Shown here: positions 18,050-26,846 of the stretch, one piece after another
Layout of the letters: every line of letters begins with the position of its first letter
Position numbering within the stretch: position 1 is the first letter of the stretch
NCBI RefSeq assembly: GCF_001936115.1
Contig: NZ_MPDM01000004.1
Coordinates: 168,146 to 232,145, forward strand
Direction of reading: 5' to 3'
Length of the DNA: 64,000 nucleotides
DNA from: Boudabousia marimammalium
Lineage (GTDB): Bacteria; Actinomycetota; Actinomycetes; Actinomycetales; Actinomycetaceae
Made by a program: the position numbers and the translations under genes
Notes under the pieces: generated by a model
Told to the model about the DNA's origin: nothing
The model's input: the letters and a program-made list of their open reading frames with translations, nothing else
The model's database searches: none

Positions 18050-19315
18050 TCACGCACTCTTTTTGGCTGCAACCGGAAGCTCTGACAGAGGAATCAGCTC
18101 CGGATCTGCGCCTTGAGTGACTACCTCTTTGGTGATGATTACCTGGCCGATATGGTTGAGCGAAGGTAGTTCAAACATGGTTTCTGAGAGGGTCTCCTCC
18201 AATACGGAAGAGAGTGCCCGCGCCCCGGTCTTTTGCTCTGTAGCCTTGCGGGCAAGAGCCAAAATGGCTTCGTCAGTAAACTTCAACTCGACCCCATCGA
18301 GGGCAAAGAGGTGCTGATACTGCCTGACCAGAGCGTTCTTCGGCTCTGTCAGGACCTTTGCAAGGTCCTCCTCGGAGAGAGCCTCAACCGTGGCAACCAC
18401 GGGAAGGCGCCCAATAAACTCAGGAATCATTCCGAACTTGTGAAGGTCTTCGGTGGTTACTTGAGAGAACAGATCACCGTGCTCAGCGGTAGATTTCAAA
18501 TCGGAGCCGAAACCTGTGGAACGCTGCCCTAGGCGCGCCTTAACGATTGCGTCAATACCAGCAAAAGCACCGGCAGCAATGAAAAGAATCCCGGCAGTAT
18601 TAATCTCAATGAACTCTTGGTGCGGGTGTTTACGCCCTGGCTGCGGCGGCACCGACGCAGTGGTGCCTTCAATAATCTTCAACAGGGCCTGTTGAACACC
18701 TTCACCAGAGACATCACGGGTAATCGATGCGTTCTCAGCTTTTCGGGCAATCTTATCGATTTCATCAATGTAGATGATTCCGCGTTCAGCTTTCTTGACG
18801 TCACCATCAGCAGCTTGAATCAGTTTAAGCAGGATATTTTCAACATCCTCGCCCACGTATCCGGCTTCTGTCAAAGCAGTAGCATCAACAATAACGAAGG
18901 GGACCTCCATATGTCTAGCTAAGGTTCGTGCCAGATGGGTCTTGCCCACACCCGTAGGACCAAGCATCAAAATATTGGACTTGGTTAGCTCCATATCGGT
19001 ATCTTTGCCCAGATCGGCGGCACCGACACGCTTGTAGTGGTTGTAGACCGCGATGGCGAGCGCTTTCTTGGCCCGCGATTGGCCAATCACGTAGTTATCT
19101 AGGAAACTATAGATTTCCTTCGGCTTAGGTAGCTCACGTAAATTGACAGGTGCTTCAGAGTTTGAGGATTCTTCCGCAATGATCTCATTGCAAAGCTCAA
19201 CGCATTCGTTACAGATGTAAACGCCCGGTCCACCAATCAGCTTACGGACCTGCTTCTGGGTTTTGCCACAGAATGAGCACTTTAACAGCTCAGACGTTTC
19301 GGTAAACCGTGTCAT
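18050..19315 (-). CDS. clpX: ATP-dependent Clp protease ATP-binding subunit ClpX
   Basis: The 421-residue AAA+ unfoldase has its N-terminal zinc-binding domain with C13, C16, C35 and C38, Walker A GPTGVGKT, Walker B YIDEIDK, and the IGF-type loop region for docking onto ClpP (EHGDLFSQ precedes the [10 protein letters not shown] segment). It feeds tagged proteins such as SsrA products to ClpP1P2. AGGAG lies six bases from ATG 19315. It is 100 bp downstream of clpP2 in the same direction and its stop codon is close to chorismate mutase. Confidence 0.97.
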   Translation of the reverse strand: MTRFTETSELLKCSFCGKTQKQVRKLIGGPGVYICNECVELCNEIIAEESSNSEAPVNLRELPKPKEIYSFLDNYVIGQSRAKKALAIAVYNHYKRVGAADLGKDTDMELTKSNILMLGPTGVGKTHLARTLARHMEVPFVIVDATALTEAGYVGEDVENILLKLIQAADGDVKKAERGIIYIDEIDKIARKAENASITRDVSGEGVQQALLKIIEGTTASVPPQPGRKHPHQEFIEINTAGILFIAAGAFAGIDAIVKARLGQRSTGFGSDLKSTAEHGDLFSQVTTEDLHKFGMIPEFIGRLPVVATVEALSEEDLAKVLTEPKNALVRQYQHLFALDGVELKFTDEAILALARKATEQKTGARALSSVLEETLSETMFELPSLNHIGQVIITKEVVTQGADPELIPLSELPVAAKKSA

Positions 19316-19415
19316 CGAGTCTCCTGACGTTGATAAGCACCAAAGCGTGCTTGTCCTGCGCTTCTAGACTACGCGGCCAATCGCGGTTGGTCCACACGAA
19401 ACACTGGAACTACTG

Positions 19416-20060
19416 CTATTGTGCCACCTTACGGGACTCCAGCACTTGGTCAATCAGACCGTATTCGAGAGCCTGCTGCGCGGTAAGAATCTTGTCGCGA
19501 TCAATGTCCCGACGAACCTGCTCCACTGGCCGCTTCGAATGGAAGGCCAAAGTATCTTCCAGCCATGCACGCATACGATCCATCTCGTCTGCGACAATTT
19601 CAATATCCGAGGCCTGTCCTTGCATACCTTCCATGGCCGGCTGATGAATCAGCATACGCGCGTTAGGCAAAGCCAAGCGCTTACCCGGCGAACCAGCAGC
19701 GAGGAGCACTGCTGCCGCTGAAGCAGCCTGACCCAAGCAGACAGTTTGGATCTCTGGACGAATATACTGCATCGTGTCATAGATGGCTGTAAGAGCAGTA
19801 AAAGAGCCGCCAGGGCTGTTAATGTACATGGTAATCATGGCGTCTGGGTCCTGGGATTCCAGAACTAAGAGCTGCGCCATAACGTCATCGGCGGAGGCGT
19901 CGTCGACCTGCACGCCCAAGAAGACAATCCGGTCTTCGAAGAGCTTCGCATAGGGGTCTTGGCGCTTAATGCCGTAGGCGGTGCGTTCTTCGAACTGCGG
20001 GAGGACGTAACGTGCCTGCATGTCTAGTTGAGTACGACTTTGAGGGGATGTAATAGTCAT
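19416..20060 (-). CDS. clpP2: ATP-dependent Clp protease proteolytic subunit ClpP2
   Basis: The 214-residue serine peptidase has the catalytic serine S114 in GQAASAA and histidine H139 in MLIHQP, so the site looks active. In actinobacteria two different ClpP rings combine into one ClpP1P2 barrel. I took ATG 20060, which has AAGGA six bases upstream; a GTG at 20075 in the same frame overlaps that ribosome-binding site and would add five basic residues. The gene is 34 bp downstream of clpP1, as expected for a clpP1P2 pair. Which of the two copies is called P1 or P2 rests on gene order only. Confidence 0.95.
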   Translation of the reverse strand: MTITSPQSRTQLDMQARYVLPQFEERTAYGIKRQDPYAKLFEDRIVFLGVQVDDASADDVMAQLLVLESQDPDAMITMYINSPGGSFTALTAIYDTMQYIRPEIQTVCLGQAASAAAVLLAAGSPGKRLALPNARMLIHQPAMEGMQGQASDIEIVADEMDRMRAWLEDTLAFHSKRPVEQVRRDIDRDKILTAQQALEYGLIDQVLESRKVAQ

Positions 20061-20094
20061 TGTTTTCCTTTTCACTTCACACTAACCAGACGTC

Positions 20095-20712
20095 TCAGGA
20101 GACGCCGCCGCCGCCAGATACGGACTGCGCATTTGAAACTACGTGATCAATAAAGCCGTACTCTAGGGCTTCCTCAGCGGTAAACCAGCGGTCGCGGTCA
20201 CTATCAGCAATAATTTGCTCAACCGACTTGCCGGTACGCTCGGCGGTAATTTCTGCCAGACGACGCTTCATCTGGATGATTAGGTCTGCATTAATTCGTA
20301 TATCAGATGCGGTACCACCGGCACCGCCGGAAGGCTGATGCATCAAAATCCTAGTATTCGGGGTGGCATAGCGCTTACCTGGTGCGCCAGAAGTCAGCAG
20401 GTGCTGCCCCATCGAGGCGGCCATACCCATCGCTACCGTGGCCACATCCGGCTTAATGAACTGCATGGTGTCATAGATAGCCATTCCTGCAGTCACGGAG
20501 CCTCCCGGGCTGTTGATGTACAGGTAAATGTCTTTTTCTGGATCCTCAGCAGCTAAGAGCATCATCTGGGCACAAATTAGATTCGCGTTTTCATCACGCA
20601 CCGCATCGCCTAGCCAGATAATGCGCTCTTTCATAAGTCGGGAGTACACATGCTGACCGATAGACAAATCATGCGCAGGGCTACCTTCGCCCATCGTTAT
20701 TTGGTGATCCAC
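20095..20712 (-). CDS. clpP1: ATP-dependent Clp protease proteolytic subunit ClpP1
   Basis: The 205-residue subunit has the nucleophile S100 in GMAASMG and histidine H125 in [13 protein letters not shown]. Most family residues around the handle helix ([17 protein letters not shown]) are present. It starts at GTG 20712 with AAGGAG five bases upstream. It follows tig by 228 bp, a gap that contains both a strong hairpin and likely promoter sequence, so it may be transcribed with tig and also from its own promoter. Together with ClpP2 and ClpX it makes the essential housekeeping protease. Confidence 0.95.
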   Translation of the reverse strand: MDHQITMGEGSPAHDLSIGQHVYSRLMKERIIWLGDAVRDENANLICAQMMLLAAEDPEKDIYLYINSPGGSVTAGMAIYDTMQFIKPDVATVAMGMAASMGQHLLTSGAPGKRYATPNTRILMHQPSGGAGGTASDIRINADLIIQMKRRLAEITAERTGKSVEQIIADSDRDRWFTAEEALEYGFIDHVVSNAQSVSGGGGVS

Positions 20713-20783
20713 GAAAACTCCTTAGTTGGTGGGAGGGCATATCCGATATCGGTACACCACTGTTCAGAACTCTAAACTAACGC

Positions 20784-20806
20784 GCTCGCACGGGTTATGC
20801 TCGCAC
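20784..20806 (-). promoter_or_regulatory. Direct repeat GCTCGCAC x2 upstream of clpP1
   Basis: GCTCGCAC occurs at 20784-20791 and again at 20799-20806, 15 bp apart, about 75-95 bp upstream of the clpP1 start. Clp genes of actinobacteria are commonly activated by ClgR; the repeat could be such a site, but it does not allow me to name the regulator. A TAGAGT hexamer closer to the gene on the minus strand is a possible -10. Confidence 0.4.
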
Positions 20807-20882
20807 TGACTCGGTCTTTTCGCCATTGGCGCAGGAGAACCCTATTTCACGCCCAGATTATCCGTGTTTTGAGTCTAAATTG

Positions 20883-20919
20883 CGTGATGGACAACCGATA
20901 GTATCGATTGTCCATCACG
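20883..20919 (-). terminator. Long hairpin between tig and clpP1
   Basis: CGTGATGGACAA (20883-20894) pairs exactly with TTGTCCATCACG (20908-20919), and the inner CGAT/ATCG can extend the stem. On the minus strand it starts 22 bp after the tig stop. Only a weak T run follows, so it may act as a partial terminator or a processing/stability element in the tig-clpP transcript. Confidence 0.65.
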
Positions 20920-20940
20920 GCTTAAGAAAGGAGTTAGCGC

Positions 20941-22341
20941 TTAGGCTTCTTCCTTCTTAGTGGTTTTCTTAGCGGCAGCCTTCTTCACCGGCTTCTTCTC
21001 ACCATCTTCAGACTTAGCAGCCTTCTTAGCAGCAGCCTTCTTCACCGGCTTCTTCTCAGCTTTCGGCTCTTCATCGGCATCGTCAGCGGAATCAACGAAC
21101 TCTGACATATCTACGGCGTTGCCGTCAGCGTCGACCACCTTCACGGAGGCGAGTGCCTTAGCTACCGCCTTAGTGCGAGCTAGTTCGCCATGCATAGCAG
21201 CAATCTGCTCTTGGTCACCCAGTAGCTGAGTGGGCTCAATGCCGTACTGCTGGGAGGCAGAGAAGATGAATTCCAGCAGATCCTGCTGGCTTACCTCAAC
21301 TTCGGTTTCCTCAACAAGGCGTTCCATCAAAAGCTCACCGCGCATAGACTTTTCGAGGTCTGTCCGCAGTTCCTTAGCCTGTTCTTCATCCAGGCCTTCA
21401 CCGCGAGTCGCCATTTCTTCCTCGATCAAGGATTCAGGCAATGGAATCTCGGTGAGCTCAATGAGCTTTTCTACCAGCTTGCCACGAGCGGCTACTGCCT
21501 GTTCGGCGCGCTTACGATCACTTACCTGCTTCTTCAGATCTTCGTTGAGTTCTTCCACAGTGTCGAACTCGGAAGCCATCTGTACGAAGTCTTCATCCAG
21601 TGCAGGAAGCTCACGAATCTTAATGGAGCGGACGGTAACATTGATTTCGCCCTCGGATCCAGCGTGCTCTCCTCCGGGGAGAACCGCACTGAAGGTAGCA
21701 TCCTCGTCGACCTGCAAGCCCAGAAGCGCCTCATCAATGCCATCAATCATGGTGCCAGAGCCAAGCTCGTATGAAACGCCTGCCATGGAGTCAATTTCTT
21801 CGTCCCCCAAGCGAGCAACTAGGTCAATGGAGACGAAGTCACCATTTTCCACCGCGCGATCAACGGTCTTCAAAGTGCCGAAGCGGCCGCGAAGTTCGTT
21901 CTGTTCAGTGACGAGGTCCTCATCGGTGACTTCCACGGGAGCTACCTCAATCTCCAGCTGAGAAAGCTCAGGAAGCTCAAATTCTGGAACGCAGATTACC
22001 TCAGCGGTAAACTCCAGTTTGCCGGTGAACTTACCGGTAGCGGCGGGAATCCCTTCGACGGAAATCTCCGGCTGAGCCAAGGGCTTAATCTGGTGCTCGA
22101 CTAGGGCCTGACGGTAGAAATCGCCGAGAGAGTTATTGATGGCGTGCTCAATCACCTGAATACGGCCAATCCGCTGGTCGATAATGCGTGCAGGCACTTT
22201 ACCCCGACGGAAACCAGGAATATTGACCTGGCTTGCAATGTCTTTGTAGGCGGCCTTCATCGGCTGGTCTAGTTCTTCAGCTGGAACCTCAACAGTCAGC
22301 TTAACCTTTGTCGGTTCCAGGGTTTCAACAGTGCTCTTCAC
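20941..22341 (-). CDS. tig: Trigger factor with Lys/Ala-rich C-terminal tail
   Basis: The 466-residue ribosome-bound chaperone has the N-terminal ribosome-docking signature (IPGFRRGKVPARIID), a central FKBP-type PPIase domain, and a long helical C-domain. I chose GTG 22341, which has GGAG six bases upstream; TTG 22374 would add 11 residues without a ribosome site. After the chaperone body comes a tail of about 45 residues with two copies of KKPVKKAAAKK, a highly basic low-complexity extension. Similar tails occur in some actinobacterial DNA- or ribosome-binding proteins. Tig upstream of clpP-clpX is the classical order. Confidence 0.95.
   Translation of the reverse strand: MKSTVETLEPTKVKLTVEVPAEELDQPMKAAYKDIASQVNIPGFRRGKVPARIIDQRIGRIQVIEHAINNSLGDFYRQALVEHQIKPLAQPEISVEGIPAATGKFTGKLEFTAEVICVPEFELPELSQLEIEVAPVEVTDEDLVTEQNELRGRFGTLKTVDRAVENGDFVSIDLVARLGDEEIDSMAGVSYELGSGTMIDGIDEALLGLQVDEDATFSAVLPGGEHAGSEGEINVTVRSIKIRELPALDEDFVQMASEFDTVEELNEDLKKQVSDRKRAEQAVAARGKLVEKLIELTEIPLPESLIEEEMATRGEGLDEEQAKELRTDLEKSMRGELLMERLVEETEVEVSQQDLLEFIFSASQQYGIEPTQLLGDQEQIAAMHGELARTKAVAKALASVKVVDADGNAVDMSEFVDSADDADEEPKAEKKPVKKAAAKKAAKSEDGEKKPVKKAAAKKTTKKEEA
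20974..21058. repeat. Imperfect internal repeat coding the KKPVKKAAAKK tail of trigger factor
   Basis: A segment of about 27 bp reading GCAGCCTTCTTCACCGGC and on into CTTCTTCTC on the plus strand occurs at about 20974 and 21032. It encodes the two basic repeats at the trigger factor C-terminus, and could vary in number by slippage or recombination. Confidence 0.7.
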
Positions 22342-22503
22342 AAAAGCTCCAATTTTCTTCGGCTCAGGGCGCAATACGCCAAACTAAATTTTGATACTTG
22401 CCTATAGTACGCCACATGCGAACAGGTTTACACTCAAACCATCGTGCGTTCACACACAGCGCATCAGCAGGTTGCGATTACCGAGCTCAATTAAGCGCAT
22501 CCG

Positions 22504-23805
22504 CTAAGAGTAAATCCATTCGACTACAGCCTCGAAAGATAATTCTGGATCATCAATCCAACGAGCCGGATTCGAAATCAACTCACGTAAAACCCGATGA
22601 GCGATTCCACGAGCAGCCATCCCATGAGTATCTTCACTGATTTCAATCTTGAACTCAGCAGGCTTAATATATAACAAACGTTGTACCAGCTCCTGATGCA
22701 CGAATGGAGCAATTCCCTCCCAAATCTCCGTCAAATGGCCAGCAATCACCGTATCAGAAATATCCATCATATTGGCGATCCCAGCCAAGAAGACTCCAAG
22801 TATCCGCCCTGCATGTTCCAGTGTCTGTTTGGCTGGTTCTGAGCCAGTGGCAGCACTGGAAAGAATCTCCTTCAATTGACTGTCGGGAGGCAGCTGAGCC
22901 TCGGACAACAAGGCATCCATTCCTAGCCGGGATTCCAAACAGCCAATTGAGCCACATTTGCAGGTGGGGCCCTCAAGGGCCCCACAGAGATGACCAAGCT
23001 CGCTTGCCCGCCCGTGTTGGCCATCGAAAATCTCATGGTCAATCACAATCCCACCGCTGATTCCTTCATTTCCTGAGAAGTAAATTAGGGACTCTGGCCC
23101 AGCAGGGACACCTGGGAAAGGGTAAGCCAGTGCGTATGCGGCCATAGCACCATCATTACCAGCCAGCACCGGCCCTAAATCGTGTACTTCTTTCAGTATC
23201 TTTTCATAGTCAACCTCGTCCCAACCCAAAATGATTGAGGTGACTTTAGAATCCTCAATCAACACCCCTGGAACAGAAATACCTAGGCCAATGAATCGAC
23301 TTTCCCTAGCTTCTACCTGAGTTTTCAGACCGTGCGCCATGCGGGAGAGGCAACGCATAATTTCTGCTGGGGATTTTACAATGCTATTTTGGTACACGTA
23401 ATCTCGGGCCAGAATCTCCCCGGTGAGATCAACCGCATAACCGACAAGACAGTAGGGATTAACTTCAATCCCAATCGCGTAATGCGTATATGCAGCTGGA
23501 ACCAATCGAGTTGCGGGACGCCCTCTCCGGGATGAAACATAGGGCTCACGTTCATTAACCAACCCGGCGTGAATCAGCTCATCTACCAGCCGTGAGACCG
23601 TAGCTCGAGTAATCCCAGTATGCGCAGCGACATCCGCACGTGACCACTTTCCCTGACCGAGCAGAATATAACGCAATACCAGTGCTAGGTTATGATCACG
23701 TAAATCATGTGGGGTAAACCCCGACTTGGTCGCGAATGTCGGGAGTGCTGACCTCTCCTTCGAAAAGGATTCAGTCACCACTTGCGAATGAGACTCTACG
23801 GGCAT
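22504..23805 (-). CDS. ROK-family transcriptional regulator (NagC/XylR-like)
   Basis: The 433-residue protein joins an N-terminal winged helix (residues about 45-95, with SRADVAAHTGITRATVSRLVDEL) to a ROK sugar-kinase-like domain. The ROK zinc motif is present as CKCGSIGCLE. Such regulators repress or activate sugar genes, often for GlcNAc, glucose or xylose. Start ATG 23805 has GAGG six bases upstream; a GTG at 23811 is less likely. The gene stands alone between tig and rpmF with no sugar gene beside it; the hexosaminidase and the PTS elsewhere in this window are candidate targets (inference). Confidence 0.9.
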   Translation of the reverse strand: MPVESHSQVVTESFSKERSALPTFATKSGFTPHDLRDHNLALVLRYILLGQGKWSRADVAAHTGITRATVSRLVDELIHAGLVNEREPYVSSRRGRPATRLVPAAYTHYAIGIEVNPYCLVGYAVDLTGEILARDYVYQNSIVKSPAEIMRCLSRMAHGLKTQVEARESRFIGLGISVPGVLIEDSKVTSIILGWDEVDYEKILKEVHDLGPVLAGNDGAMAAYALAYPFPGVPAGPESLIYFSGNEGISGGIVIDHEIFDGQHGRASELGHLCGALEGPTCKCGSIGCLESRLGMDALLSEAQLPPDSQLKEILSSAATGSEPAKQTLEHAGRILGVFLAGIANMMDISDTVIAGHLTEIWEGIAPFVHQELVQRLLYIKPAEFKIEISEDTHGMAARGIAHRVLRELISNPARWIDDPELSFEAVVEWIYS

Positions 23806-23908
23806 ATTCACCTCATAAATCGATAATACAATAAGGCATTCAACTTAAATGTAGCAGGACATGATGGAGAATATCTGGTTTTAAAGCTGAAATAGTAGAT
23901 TCAAAAAA

Positions 23909-23938
23909 TATCCCCCATCAGGATGCTGATGGGGGATA
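23909..23938 (-). terminator. Rho-independent terminator of rpmF
   Basis: A perfect 12-bp stem (23909-23920 with 23927-23938) with a six-base loop is followed on the minus strand by six T (23908-23903). It begins 16 bp after the rpmF stop. Confidence 0.93.
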
Positions 23939-23953
23939 CTGCGAAGCTTAATT

Positions 23954-24124
23954 TCAGTCTTCGATGTCAACCAGGCCGGTTGTGTAAGCCTTAGCCAGGC
24001 GACGCGGGATCGCTACCTCGCGGCCACCGATGCGAACCTTTACCAGCGCAGTCGGCTGGTAGTTCCACTGGGACCGGCGAGAACGGGTGTTGCTGCGAGA
24101 CATCTTGCGCTTGGGAACTGCCAT
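23954..24124 (-). CDS. rpmF: 50S ribosomal protein L32 (bL32), cysteine-free form
   Basis: The 56-residue protein starts [20 protein letters not shown], the actinobacterial bL32 signature. It has no CxxC pairs, so it is the form that does not hold zinc. In several actinobacteria zinc-free ribosomal protein paralogues are Zur-repressed; with one gene in view this cannot be judged here. ATG 24124 is preceded by GGAAGGAG at a rather long distance; a start at 24145 would add seven residues that are foreign to the family. It has its own terminator. Confidence 0.95.
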   Translation of the reverse strand: MAVPKRKMSRSNTRSRRSQWNYQPTALVKVRIGGREVAIPRRLAKAYTTGLVDIED

Positions 24125-24330
24125 GAGCTCTGCCGCTCCTTCCATAAATTACAGACGAACTGTTTCCGTCAACGAAGACATTTTAGCCTTAAAATCCAAG
24201 GTAAAGCACCTTGAAGCTATGTGATATCTATCGCCCGACGGCAACCGTGCTAGCCTACCACGTTTTTTCTAACAGCCCAACTCATCCTTGAGTTACCTTT
24301 ACAAAGCTACCGATATGCGAGAATATCGAC

Positions 24331-24963
24331 ATGAACACAATCCCCAGAAACCACCGCTCCCGCAGTGAAATCGCGATAAAAAGATCCCGTTTCATCACCA
24401 GTATTGCTCGCACCGATAGCGAGCAGCAGGCGCGTGATTTCATCGCTGAGATTCGCGCAGAGTTTCCTGATGCTCGACATCATTGCTCCGCGTATATTGT
24501 TCCACAAGAAGACGCAAACGACATCCTCCGCTCTTCCGACGACGGGGAGCCTTCTGGGACTGCCGGAATCCCGATGCTGGACGTACTAAAAGGAGAAAAC
24601 CTCACCCGAATAACTGCCGTTGCGACCCGATACTTCGGGGGCACCCTGCTCGGCGCAGGCGGCCTAGTGCACGCTTACTCACATTCCGTTAGCAAAGCAA
24701 TCGACACCATTCCGCGCCTTGCCTTAAGTACCGGTCATCTCTATCATCTGACCGTTCCCCATACCGACGCAGGAAAAGTTGAAGCAGGCTTGAGGTCGGC
24801 CGGCTGGGAAGTAACACAAACGACCTATGGCAAAGAAGCAACCATAGAGCTGGCTTGCGCTCCTGACGAACACGAACAGCTATTTACTATCTGCGCTAGC
24901 CTCACTAAAGGCGCACGAAGCCCAGAATTTCAAGGAACTTTCACTCGAGAAGTGCCAATGTAA
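24331..24963 (+). CDS. YigZ/IMPACT family protein
   Basis: The 210-residue protein shows the UPF0029 (IMPACT) N-terminal domain with the signature region SDDGEPSGTAGIPMLDVL and the following TRYFGGTLLGAGGL, then the DUF1949 domain at the C-terminus. The family is linked to translation regulation in eukaryotes; in bacteria the role is not established. No ribosome-binding site is present, but GAGAAT lies exactly six bases before ATG 24331, so the transcript may be leaderless. It is followed by the cysK control region, without a clear terminator. Confidence 0.9.
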   Translation: MNTIPRNHRSRSEIAIKRSRFITSIARTDSEQQARDFIAEIRAEFPDARHHCSAYIVPQEDANDILRSSDDGEPSGTAGIPMLDVLKGENLTRITAVATRYFGGTLLGAGGLVHAYSHSVSKAIDTIPRLALSTGHLYHLTVPHTDAGKVEAGLRSAGWEVTQTTYGKEATIELACAPDEHEQLFTICASLTKGARSPEFQGTFTREVPM

Positions 24964-24989
24964 AGGAGCTCACAACCGTATTGGTCGGC

Positions 24990-25018
24990 TTGTCATAACA
25001 AAACCATCACTCTATATT
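24990..25018 (+). promoter_or_regulatory. Sigma-A promoter of the cys leader and cysK-cysE
   Basis: TTGTCA (24990-24995) and TATATT (25013-25018) are separated by 17 bp, close to consensus. Transcription would start near 25025, about 50 nt before the leader peptide and 220 nt before cysK. Confidence 0.8.
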
Positions 25019-25074
25019 GAAAGAGCAACATCACCGAGATCGTCTAATGCGGTCATACACGAAGGAGGAAATCA

Positions 25075-25116
25075 TGAATCCCATGTTTCGTCTCCGTCCG
25101 TGTCTATGTCTCTAGG
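25075..25116 (+). CDS. 13-residue Cys leader peptide (MNPMFRLRPCLCL), attenuator of cysK-cysE
   Basis: ATG 25075 is preceded by a near-perfect AAGGAGGA at 25063-25070. The frame encodes MNPMFRLRPCLCL and ends with TAG 25114-25116, with Cys codons at positions 10 and 12 from the start. Short Cys-containing upstream frames acting as cysteine-responsive attenuators are known in mycobacteria. Here the strong ribosome site, the placement between a good promoter and cysK, and the foldable RNA just after the stop argue that ribosome stalling at the TGT codons senses charged tRNA-Cys and controls cysK-cysE. The peptide itself is clear; the mechanism is inference. Confidence 0.82.
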
Positions 25117-25120
25117 GCAG

Positions 25121-25193
25121 CGTACCCAGTTCTCCCAGAACCAGTGCTGTACGCCTGTCTTCTTATTCTGATTTCTCACGCCAAATTCTGGGA
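25121..25193 (+). promoter_or_regulatory. Candidate attenuator RNA structures after the Cys leader
   Basis: GCGTAC (25121-25126) pairs with GTACGC (25150-25155) around an inner GTTCT/AGAAC stem, followed by a pyrimidine-rich stretch. An alternative helix pairs CCCAGAA (25135-25141) with TTCTGGG (25187-25193). The two folds exclude each other, as expected for an attenuator, but I have not computed their energies. Confidence 0.5.
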
Positions 25194-25243
25194 ATTCCTC
25201 TATATCCCTAACTTCATTCATTAAGAAAGAGACTAGATAAACA

Positions 25244-26179
25244 ATGTCTGCTATTGCTAATAACGTTTCAGAACTAATCGGACACACTCCCCTAGTTACC
25301 ATCAATCGAATCACTGCGGGAAGCCCTGCAAGAGTGATCGCCAAAGTTGAATCATTCAACCCTGGTTCCGCAGTTAAAGACAGGATTGCTGCCGCCATCA
25401 TTGATGCGGCGGAGGAGTCCGGTAGTCTCAAGCCAGGCGGAACTATCGTAGAAGCGACCAGTGGTAACACTGGTGTAGCCCTTGCCATGGTGGGAGCTTC
25501 CCGCGGATACCATGTGGTGATTGCAATGCCGTCGTCAATGTCAGCTGAACGCCGCGCCCTGATGCGCATGTTTGGGGCGGAGATCATCTCCACTGACCCG
25601 AAGGATGGTATGCGCGGAGCTGTCGAGGCGGCCGACCAGTTGGTTGCCGAACGGGATAATGCTGTCTTGGCTAAACAGTTCGCTAACCCTGCTAACCCCG
25701 CTATTCACCGTGCCACCACCGCCGTCGAAATCTGGGAAGACACTGACGGTGCAGTGGACATCTTCGTGGCGGGTATTGGAACCGGCGGAACCGTCAGCGG
25801 CGTGGGAGAACGTCTGAAGGAACTCAAACCTGAAGTGAAGGTTGTCGGCGTAGAGCCGGCCTCTTCTCCTCTACTAACCGAAGAGAAAGCCGGACCGCAT
25901 AAGATTCAGGGCATCGGAGCTAACTTCGTACCGGAGAACCTTAACCGTGACATCCTCGACGAGGTCATCGCGGTCGCTGATGAAGATGCCTTCGAATACG
26001 CTCGCCGGGCAGCCCGTGAAGAAGGTCTTTTGGTCGGCATCTCCGCCGGCGCGGCCCTGAAGGCAGCCGACGAGATTGCCCGCCGCCCTGAAAACAGCGG
26101 GAAAAACATTGTAGTATTGCTACCCGATACCGGTGAACGATACCTCTCAACTGCACTTTTTGAAGGCCTACGTGACTAA
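25244..26179 (+). CDS. cysK: Cysteine synthase A (O-acetylserine sulfhydrylase)
   Basis: The 311-residue PLP enzyme makes cysteine from O-acetylserine and sulfide. The PLP lysine is K45 in PGSAVKDR, the substrate loop TSGNTG is at 72-77, and the phosphate-binding loop [10 protein letters not shown] follows in the second half. ATG 25244 has a weak AAGAAAGAG upstream, fitting leader-dependent control. Its stop codon overlaps the cysE start (TAATG), so the two are translated together. The upstream Cys leader peptide points to cysteine feedback. Confidence 0.97.
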   Translation: MSAIANNVSELIGHTPLVTINRITAGSPARVIAKVESFNPGSAVKDRIAAAIIDAAEESGSLKPGGTIVEATSGNTGVALAMVGASRGYHVVIAMPSSMSAERRALMRMFGAEIISTDPKDGMRGAVEAADQLVAERDNAVLAKQFANPANPAIHRATTAVEIWEDTDGAVDIFVAGIGTGGTVSGVGERLKELKPEVKVVGVEPASSPLLTEEKAGPHKIQGIGANFVPENLNRDILDEVIAVADEDAFEYARRAAREEGLLVGISAGAALKAADEIARRPENSGKNIVVLLPDTGERYLSTALFEGLRD

Positions 26180-26778
26180 TGCATAACTCCGCGACTCCCC
26201 TGACCACTATTTTGCGAGAAGATCTCGACACGGCTATCGCCCGAGATCCCGCAGCCCGCTCCCGGCTGGAGGTGGCACTCACCTACCCTGGGGTGCATGC
26301 TCTCTGGGGGCATCGCTTAGCACACGCACTCTGGTTCAGCCCCTTCGCCTATATGGGGGCGAGGCTTTTGGCCCGGATGGTTTCACACGTCACGCGAACC
26401 ATAACACTGGTGGACATCCATCCGGCAGCCGAACTGGGACGCAGGCTCTTTATCGATCACGCTACCGGCGTGGTGATTGGTGAAACCGCTGTTGTCGGTG
26501 AGGACTGCGTGATTTTCCACGGCGTCACCCTCGGCGGTGTCTCCATGAGCAAAGGCAAGCGTCACCCAACCGTGGGAAACCGCGTCCTAATTGGTGCGGG
26601 AGCCAAAGTGCTGGGGCCCATCCGCATTGGGGATGACGCCAAAGTGGGAGCTAATGCCGTAGTGGTTAAGGAAGTCCCGGAAGGCGCTGCCGTAGTTGGA
26701 GTGCCGGCCCGAATCGTGAAACTTAAATCGGATGCACAGAAGGTCGCTTTCGTGGACGATCCCACCTTGTATATCTGA
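26179..26778 (+). CDS. cysE: Serine O-acetyltransferase
   Basis: The 199-residue enzyme makes O-acetylserine from serine and acetyl-CoA. The left-handed beta-helix is visible as hexapeptide repeats from [15 protein letters not shown] onwards; the active-site histidine region is DHATG and FHGVTLGG. The protein ends in isoleucine (PTLYI), the residue that in known systems enters the CysK active site to form the cysteine synthase complex, so the complex probably forms here too. It is the second gene of the cysK-cysE operon and ends at a bidirectional terminator. Confidence 0.96.
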   Translation: MHNSATPLTTILREDLDTAIARDPAARSRLEVALTYPGVHALWGHRLAHALWFSPFAYMGARLLARMVSHVTRTITLVDIHPAAELGRRLFIDHATGVVIGETAVVGEDCVIFHGVTLGGVSMSKGKRHPTVGNRVLIGAGAKVLGPIRIGDDAKVGANAVVVKEVPEGAAVVGVPARIVKLKSDAQKVAFVDDPTLYI

Positions 26779-26790
26779 TTCAGCAAAGAA

Positions 26791-26826
26791 ATCAGCCCCG
26801 GAAGCTAACTAGTCTCCGGGGCTGAT
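26791..26826. terminator. Bidirectional terminator between cysE and rpiB
   Basis: ATCAGCCCCGGA (26791-26802) pairs perfectly with TCCGGGGCTGAT (26815-26826) around a 12-nt loop. It lies between convergent stop codons at 26778 and 26847, with short A- and T-rich flanks. Confidence 0.85.
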
Positions 26827-26846
26827 TTATGCGTGAAATCGAATGG

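Noticed and set aside
21230..21961. Open frame of 243 codons on the plus strand
   Set aside because: It is the antisense shadow of tig; its Ser/Arg-rich translation has no motif and no ribosome site, while tig is clear in the other frame.
22342..22374. TTG start for tig at 22374
   Set aside because: No ribosome site there; GTG 22341 has GGAG at the right distance and matches the family N-terminus.
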